Shown here one piece after another: positions 58,980 to 64,000 of a DNA stretch of 64,000 nucleotides. The notes under the pieces were generated by a model. That model was given only the letters and a program-made list of their open reading frames with translations. It made no database searches and was not told the DNA's origin. The stretch covers positions 62,001 through 126,000 of the forward strand of contig JAJDTX010000003.1 of the NCBI GenBank assembly GCA_022826925.1. Reading direction: 5' to 3'. Origin of the DNA: Bryobacterales bacterium. Its GTDB lineage: Bacteria > Acidobacteriota > Terriglobia > Bryobacterales > UBA6623. The stretch's first letter is position 1. Each line of letters starts with the position of its first letter. A program made the translations under genes and the position numbers.

Positions 58980-61595
58980 CTAGCGCCGCGGTTCGCCTCC
59001 AACCCACACCGGAGAGGAGTACGCCCTTGCGCCGTCGAGCTGGTCTACCCGCACGTAGTAGTAGTCTCCGCGCTGCATCTCGCCGGTATCGGCGAAGTCG
59101 ACCTCGGCTTCCATGGGCTGGTTGGAACCGATCAGCTCCAGCGTGACCGCATCGCGGTCAACCGAATCGGAAAGGTCCCTACGAGCGAAGCCGTCGGAGA
59201 GATCGCTCAGAGCGACCTTGAAGCGCTTCGCCGCCAGCCTGCGCGTCGGGCGGATCGGCACGGGCGATTTGCCCCACTCCCGGCCTTCCTCCAAGTCGAA
59301 TGCGATCGTGGTCGAAGGCGATGCGCCCTCGAGTTCGAGCAGCAGCGTGTCGGCTTGGCCGCGCGTGCCCGTGCTGAACTGCACCGTGTTCGCGTCGCTC
59401 GCGGAAATCCTGGCCCATTCCTTGTGCTGGTTGTCGAAGTGTAGAGTGCGCATGCCGACCAGCTTCGCGCCCGCGACCTTCAGAGAGCCCGTCCACGGCC
59501 GGTAGCCGCGCGGATTGTCGCGGAAGAACGGTTCCGACGACGAGGCGAAGCCGACGACGATCTGCGCATTGCTTGAGAGCGAGACGCTCAACGGCCGGCT
59601 GGTGTAGACCGTGGCGCCGTTCTTCACGACCGCCACGCGGCGGATCGGCGACGTGCCGACGACCTTGGCGCGCAGCCTGCGCTTGTCGCGGTATTCCGAA
59701 CGGGTGCCCATGCCCGTGCCGTTCACGTCCATTTCCAGAATGATTCGCTGCGCGTCCGTGACGGCATAGGCGCTGCGGCGTTTGAGCGAATCGAAGATCG
59801 AATCGGCGGTCTTCGCTTCCGCCTGCACGCCGGCCAGGCCGCCGAACTGGCTGAGCGAGGAATTCGGCTGGCGGCTGGACGTCCAACTGTAGCCGGGCCG
59901 GGAGCGGTGGTCGTCCGACGCGGCAAGGAAGCCGACTTGGTGGCCTTGGCGCAGGTAGTAGTTGCCGAACCACTCGAATGTCCCGTGCATCGACATGATC
60001 TCGATCATCGTCTCCATCTCCGGATCGTTCGTCCGCCAGTCCCCCGCTTGGTGGGCGTGCGGGATGATCAAGACGTCCTCGGTGGCGTACTTCGAGCGCA
60101 GGCCCTCGTACAGCCCGGTCAGCGTGGGCGCTGTCTGCGCTCCGACGCGCGCCGCGTCTGGCGAACGGAAGAACACGTTGTGGTGTCCGCCCCACTGTCG
60201 CCGCAGCGTCCACTCATAGCCGAGGAACGCCACGAACTCGCCCGGAACCGTGTTGCTCTCGGCGGCCTGGCGCATGGTCTGCCATTCGAGGTCGTCCAGC
60301 CAGATGTCGTGCTCGGACAGCCCCATGAAGTCCAGGCGGGCGTCCTGGCGGGCGAACCGGTACGAGCGGACGATCGATCCCTGTCCCTCCGCCATGCCGG
60401 TATGCGTGTGAGTTTCCCCCCAGTACAGGCGGAAGGGGGGATCCTTGCGCACCCACACGGGGTTGCTCAGCGCCTTGATCCGGCCGTCCGAGCTGGTGAC
60501 CTGGAAGCGATAGACACCCTCCTCCTCGAGGCGGACGGCCTCGATCACTTGCAGTGCATCGCCGTCGGCGTCCAAGGTGCGGAAACTCTCTCCATTGAGC
60601 GTGACCGCAGCTCCGGGCATGGCTCCGGTGGCTCGATTGCCGTTGCTGTCCTCCCAGCGGATCGACAGATCGAATTCCTCTCCGGGCTCGACGATCGAGG
60701 GCACGACCGCCGTCACGCCCTCGGCACCGGTGCCCACAATCTCAAAGGCCGGCCAGCGCGGTGTCAGGAAGTTGCCCGAGCCGTCCAAGTCGATGTAGAG
60801 CGGCAGCATCGCCTGATCGGTGGCGAACGTCTGCAGGAGCCACCCCTCCGATCCGGCGCTGCGGTCGCCGTAGACGAACGTCACCGTGTCTCCGGTCTCA
60901 AGAGTGCCCTCCTCGACCTTGAAGGCGGGCATGGGCGCCGGGCCCCGGAAGCCGCCGTGCATCCCCGACCAAGGGAATGATGTATTGCCCAGCCTGACCT
61001 CGCGGTTGGATGTGCTCGCCGAGAGGTAGTGAGGACCGTCGGGGTCAGAGTTCTGCACAAGCCCGCCATCGGCTTGCAGCTGCTTCGCGACCATGATCCG
61101 TGCGCCGGGTCCGAGCGGCGCTTCTCCAACCGTGTAGGTCTGCTTGATCGTCGTCCAAGCGCCGACATGGGTTGGGCCGGCGACTTCCAAGGCGACAGTG
61201 CCCAGCGCTCCCGGCCGCTTGTCTTTGATGGTGAACTCGTGGACCAGTCCGTCGATGGCCTCCAGCACAGCCGCACTGGGCTGCGTCCCGTCCAAGCGAA
61301 GGGCCTCGACCGCCCGATAGGCGGTGGCAACCTGTAGCGTGGCGTTGACGGGCATCGGCCCGCCCGTCAGAGCGTACGCGTTGATCCAAGGCCAGAGCGT
61401 GTCGAGCCGTTCCTTCAGGTTCGTCGCGCTGGTGGGAGTGCTGGAAGCCGAACGCTGGAGTTGCTCGACCTGCGCGCGCAGCTCTGCCGAAAGATAGTCC
61501 CGGTCTTGCGGGCCTTGGGCTCGCACCATCGAGACCCACAGCACCAGGGCAGCTGCGGCGAGGGCTGCGAACGTGGCGGAGCGAATGCCTGACAT
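58980..61595 (-). CDS. Large secreted DUF3604 protein, second copy
   Basis: An 871-residue exported protein with a signal peptide (ATFAALAAAALVLWVSMVRAQG). An N-terminal region with a sandwich-like domain runs to about residue 385. The PHP-like DUF3604 domain then begins at YWGETHTHTG (393-400) with SEHD at 427-430, IIPHAHQAGD and AASDDHRSRPG later. The C-terminal end (YYYVRVDQLDGARAYSSPVWV) matches that of the first DUF3604 protein, so they are paralogues, but this one lacks the propeller repeats. It probably heads a transcript with the amidohydrolase, miaA and SDR genes. Confidence 0.85.
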   Translation of the reverse strand: MSGIRSATFAALAAAALVLWVSMVRAQGPQDRDYLSAELRAQVEQLQRSASSTPTSATNLKERLDTLWPWINAYALTGGPMPVNATLQVATAYRAVEALRLDGTQPSAAVLEAIDGLVHEFTIKDKRPGALGTVALEVAGPTHVGAWTTIKQTYTVGEAPLGPGARIMVAKQLQADGGLVQNSDPDGPHYLSASTSNREVRLGNTSFPWSGMHGGFRGPAPMPAFKVEEGTLETGDTVTFVYGDRSAGSEGWLLQTFATDQAMLPLYIDLDGSGNFLTPRWPAFEIVGTGAEGVTAVVPSIVEPGEEFDLSIRWEDSNGNRATGAMPGAAVTLNGESFRTLDADGDALQVIEAVRLEEEGVYRFQVTSSDGRIKALSNPVWVRKDPPFRLYWGETHTHTGMAEGQGSIVRSYRFARQDARLDFMGLSEHDIWLDDLEWQTMRQAAESNTVPGEFVAFLGYEWTLRRQWGGHHNVFFRSPDAARVGAQTAPTLTGLYEGLRSKYATEDVLIIPHAHQAGDWRTNDPEMETMIEIMSMHGTFEWFGNYYLRQGHQVGFLAASDDHRSRPGYSWTSSRQPNSSLSQFGGLAGVQAEAKTADSIFDSLKRRSAYAVTDAQRIILEMDVNGTGMGTRSEYRDKRRLRAKVVGTSPIRRVAVVKNGATVYTSRPLSVSLSSNAQIVVGFASSSEPFFRDNPRGYRPWTGSLKVAGAKLVGMRTLHFDNQHKEWARISASDANTVQFSTGTRGQADTLLLELEGASPSTTIAFDLEEGREWGKSPVPIRPTRRLAAKRFKVALSDLSDGFARRDLSDSVDRDAVTLELIGSNQPMEAEVDFADTGEMQRGDYYYVRVDQLDGARAYSSPVWVGGEPRR

Positions 61596-61603
61596 CGCCC
61601 GGT

Positions 61604-61609
61604 ATTGTA
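61604..61609 (-). promoter_or_regulatory. Possible -10 element of the second DUF3604 gene (GTACAAT type)
   Basis: On the minus strand TACAAT, preceded by G at 61610, ends eight bases before the ATG at 61595, so the RNA would start at or very near the start codon. Confidence 0.4.
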
Positions 61610-61750
61610 CAAGGCCGCTGCGCTCTCGACGTATTCAATCACGCGAACCGATCGCGCTTTCTTGGGGCTGGCCGCTGCCGTAACCGTGCCGTCCGACATG
61701 GTCGAGGATGTTTCCGAGCGGCACTTGGGTTCGAGAACGCTGTCCTTGGG

Positions 61751-62857
61751 CTAGCGATCTCTTCCGGCGGCGACGCGAAGCGCCGCGTTCGCGAGCCTGC
61801 GCCAAGGCAAGGCGGAGATGTCTGCGAAGGGTACGAATTCGCCCTTCCTAAAGCTGCTGGCATACCAGCGCTGCAAGAGAGACAGGTGGTCCTGGCGTTC
61901 GTCCGTGCTCGCCTCGAGCCAGTCAAAGTCCGAGAAGGCGGCCCGGATTTGAGCGTTCAAGGCGCCAGAGGTCGGTGCTGCTTGTTCATAGTGCAGCCTG
62001 ACGGGCGCCTGCAAGGATCCCCGGTACACAGCGGTCAGCTGAAGACATGCGGGGGCCGCCGACCGCTGCACCACCACTCCGTGCAGCGAGCCAAGCTCGC
62101 CGGACAGCGCAGCCCGCAAGCGCAGGACCTGTTTCGTCCTTCCAATCAGCTTGTGGAACCTAGCGGCCGCCTCGAAGTCGAGGCTGTTGCTGGCGCTGTC
62201 CCTCGACAGCTCGGACTCGCACAACAGCGACTCGCCGTCCGTCTCCAGAAACAGGGCCATGCGCCGCGCTTCGCGAGCATAGGCGTCATCGTCACAGGCA
62301 GCTTGACAGGGGCGCATGCAGCGCCCCATCTCTCCCCACACGCAGCCTGGATGAAATGGCGATGGCTCCAGGTTTTCCGTGCATCGGCGCACGAGGAACA
62401 GGTCAAGGAACTCGTTTTGAAAATCCTCGGCGGCGTTGCGGTTCGGGAACGGGCCGTAGAATAGCGACTTTCCCCGCGTGAGCTGCCGCGTCACGCAGCT
62501 GCGCGGGAAGCGGTTTCCAAGCAAGAGCTTGACGTAGAACGCCGGGCGCAGCTTGAGGTAATCCCGGCACTCGCCCGGGCGGTAGCGCCTCACCGCGCGG
62601 TAGAGGGCGATGTCAGATTCAAACGCAGAACCGGTGCGACGGTAATGCACGCGGGTGGCGATCTCGCGCAGCGTCAGGCGTGTCGATGCGCCGTCCGCTG
62701 GTCGAAGCAGGCGGCGCAAGCGCTTCCGCAGAGCAGCGGTCCGGCCGAGGTAGGGCAGGCCTTCGGGGAACTCGACGACGAAGATGCCGCCGCAATTGGG
62801 CACCGCGTCCAATGCACTGTCACGTCGCCAGTCCACGACTTCTTCAAGATCGGTCAT
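61751..62857 (-). CDS. UvrC N-terminal-half homologue (Cho-like GIY-YIG nuclease)
   Basis: A 368-residue protein matching only the first half of UvrC. The GIY-YIG domain is visible as GGIFVVEF, LPYLGRTAALRKRLRRLL, and a Glu in RPGECRDYLKLRPAFY that aligns with the UvrC metal-binding Glu. FYGPFPNRNAA and CTENLEP follow. HPGCVWGEMGRCMRPCQAAC resembles the UvrC Cys cluster; a UVR-like helix pair comes near residue 220. The RNase H-like 5' nuclease and HhH domains are absent, as in Cho, which makes only the 3' incision. A role in repair is inferred. Confidence 0.75.
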   Translation of the reverse strand: MTDLEEVVDWRRDSALDAVPNCGGIFVVEFPEGLPYLGRTAALRKRLRRLLRPADGASTRLTLREIATRVHYRRTGSAFESDIALYRAVRRYRPGECRDYLKLRPAFYVKLLLGNRFPRSCVTRQLTRGKSLFYGPFPNRNAAEDFQNEFLDLFLVRRCTENLEPSPFHPGCVWGEMGRCMRPCQAACDDDAYAREARRMALFLETDGESLLCESELSRDSASNSLDFEAAARFHKLIGRTKQVLRLRAALSGELGSLHGVVVQRSAAPACLQLTAVYRGSLQAPVRLHYEQAAPTSGALNAQIRAAFSDFDWLEASTDERQDHLSLLQRWYASSFRKGEFVPFADISALPWRRLANAALRVAAGRDR

Positions 62858-62896
62858 CGGAACGCCGGTCCGTACCTGAAGCTACAGTAACCGACA

Positions 62897-63832
62897 GTGA
62901 CATCTATCGGTTTGGCGGTGGCAGTCGGGGCGGCTGGGGCGCTTGTCGGGCGCTGGCTGCGCATGCCGCGCGCCGCCGCCTTCGGACTCGCTGGAATGGC
63001 CGGGCTCGGCGTGTTCTGCGGTTGCGTGGTGATCTTGGCCTTGCCGTTGTCCGAGCATGCCGCGGTCGGCCCGCTCGCATGGACCGGCTATGTTCTGGCG
63101 ATCGACGCCGCTGTGTTCGCTGCCCGCGGCAGATCGCTGCTGCGGTCGCGCCCCGACGCCTTCCTCTGGCTGGCCATGTTGTCGGTCTTCCTGTGGCTGC
63201 CGTTCGAGTGGTACAACGAGCGACTGGCCGGATGGTACCGCTCCGGCCTGCCGCCGGATCTGTCGCGCTATGTGCTGCTGGGATGGTCGTTTGCGTGCAT
63301 CTGGCCAGTGCTCTTCGAAACAGCCGACCTACTGCTGGCTCTCTGGTTCAAGAGAGGCGGCGACGACATCGCGGCCCGACGACCCGGCCTGTCTCTTTCG
63401 TGCAGCGTCGCTGCTGCCGGCGCGGTCCTGCTGCTGGCCCCGTTGGCCGTGCCTCGCCTCGACCTCGGCGAGCATCTGCTGCCGCTGGTGAGTGCGGGCT
63501 TTCTCCTGTTGCTCGAGCCTTGGAACGCTGCGGGAGGGCGCGCGAGCCTTTGGCTCGACGCGCGCTCCCGCGAGTACTCGCGGCTGCTAGCTCTCGCTGG
63601 AGCTGGCCTGCTTTGCGGACTCTGGCTGGATGCCCTCAACCACTTCTCGCGCGCCAAGTGGCACAGCCTGTGGAATCTAACCTCGACCGGAACGTTCTTC
63701 GAGCTGCCTTGGCTGGCCTATGCGGCGCTGCCTCTGCTCGGATGGCAGGGCTTCGCGATGTACGAGTTCGCGGCGGGCGTGCTGCATCTTCCTCGTTGCG
63801 AGCTCGGCGCGCTTGGCGACGATGCCGTTTAG
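62897..63832 (+). CDS. Multi-span membrane protein of unknown function
   Basis: A 311-residue protein with about eight hydrophobic segments spread along its length, for example LAVAVGAAGALVG, GLGVFCGCVVILALPL, FLWLAMLSVFLWLPF and AGAVLLLAPLAV. I do not recognise the family. Conserved-looking aromatic patches such as PFEWYN and ALNHFSRAKWH may matter. The start is a GTG at 62897, 39 bases from the divergent Cho-like gene. No partner is evident. Confidence 0.65.
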   Translation: MTSIGLAVAVGAAGALVGRWLRMPRAAAFGLAGMAGLGVFCGCVVILALPLSEHAAVGPLAWTGYVLAIDAAVFAARGRSLLRSRPDAFLWLAMLSVFLWLPFEWYNERLAGWYRSGLPPDLSRYVLLGWSFACIWPVLFETADLLLALWFKRGGDDIAARRPGLSLSCSVAAAGAVLLLAPLAVPRLDLGEHLLPLVSAGFLLLLEPWNAAGGRASLWLDARSREYSRLLALAGAGLLCGLWLDALNHFSRAKWHSLWNLTSTGTFFELPWLAYAALPLLGWQGFAMYEFAAGVLHLPRCELGALGDDAV

Positions 63833-63866
63833 GGGCAGATTGCGCGACAGGCTCGGCCGTGAGCGC

Positions 63867-63998
63867 CTATAGCTCGAACACCGGCGTGGGACTGCCTTGC
63901 GAGGCGACGACAACGCGGGTATGGTCCGCCCGGACCGAGCTGATCGCGCTGCATGCGTCCATTTCCGCAATCGTCGGGTGATTGTTATTCGTGCTCAG
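63867..63998 (-). CDS. C-terminal end of an unidentified gene (cut by window edge)
   Basis: On the minus strand a frame is open from the window edge to a TAG at 63867, giving 43 residues that end SQGSPTPVFEL. The composition (Asp, Val, Ser, Thr, with few Arg or Cys) and the G or C bias at third positions look like real protein, but the fragment is short and I do not recognise it. It is convergent with the membrane-protein gene, 34 bases away. Confidence 0.4.
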   Translation of the reverse strand: MSTNNNHPTIAEMDACSAISSVRADHTRVVVASQGSPTPVFEL

Positions 63999-64000
63999 GT

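Noticed and set aside
1-64000. tRNA, rRNA, CRISPR, insertion sequences and riboswitches
   Set aside because: I scanned the gaps by eye and saw no T-arm-like GTTCGAATC blocks, repeat-spacer arrays, transposase genes, or FMN-type leader before ribD. Short structured RNAs could still be missed without a covariance search.

Overview
This is a GC-rich, gene-dense bacterial chromosome segment with about 56 protein genes, most in co-directional runs whose stop and start codons overlap (ATGA or GTGA). I saw no rRNA, tRNA, CRISPR array, insertion sequence or prophage. The gene content fits a Gram-negative heterotroph: TolC-type outer-membrane protein, PpiD-like foldase, Tat-exported GMC dehydrogenase partner, lipoprotein, DUF3604 proteins and a hisC-HAD-hisB arrangement. 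An Acidobacteriota-like host is my best guess, but it rests on gene content only.

Layout. 1-2.4 kb: tail of a sugar isomerase/epimerase, gpmI and a Nudix hydrolase. 2.4-3.8 kb (minus): an ECF sigma factor, a short single-span membrane protein and a small helical periplasmic protein, resembling the CnrH/CnrY/CnrX type of sensing trio. 3.9-16 kb (minus): hisA, a Uma2-family gene, then the run amidase, trkA, trkH, hisI, hisD, hisC, HAD phosphatase, hisB, hisH, hisF. 16-25.7 kb (plus, except truA): xseB, ispA, truA, tolC-like, GMC oxidoreductase with its subunit 3, a secreted protein, an aldo/keto reductase and glmM. 25.8-32.4 kb (minus): ftsK, uppP, a LarA-superfamily gene and a ppiD-like gene.

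32.6-44.6 kb (minus) is the most notable region: eleven co-directional genes encoding a SulP transporter, the DabA zinc protein of inorganic-carbon pumps, a nearly complete Mrp-type antiporter set (E, F, G, a free-standing MrpA C-terminal module, B, C, D), and NuoL-like and NuoM-like subunits. I read it as a cation-gradient-coupled bicarbonate/CO2 uptake machine in which DabA may dock on a multi-subunit Mrp complex instead of a single DabB subunit.

44.9-50.3 kb: an SH3-type lipoprotein, a HisJ-like PHP phosphatase, a nucleoside deoxyribosyltransferase-like protein, rhamnulokinase and a Gfo/Idh/MocA oxidoreductase. 50.5-61.6 kb: two large paralogous DUF3604 secreted proteins bracket housekeeping genes (ftsY, ribD, ribE on plus; SDR, miaA, amidohydrolase on minus). 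61.7-64 kb: a Cho/UvrC-like half-nuclease, a multi-span membrane protein and the end of an unidentified gene on the minus strand.

Pathways represented are histidine synthesis (without hisG and hisE here), potassium uptake, isoprenoid chain synthesis, early peptidoglycan precursor supply (glmM, uppP), riboflavin synthesis, tRNA modification (truA, miaA) and membrane targeting (ftsY).
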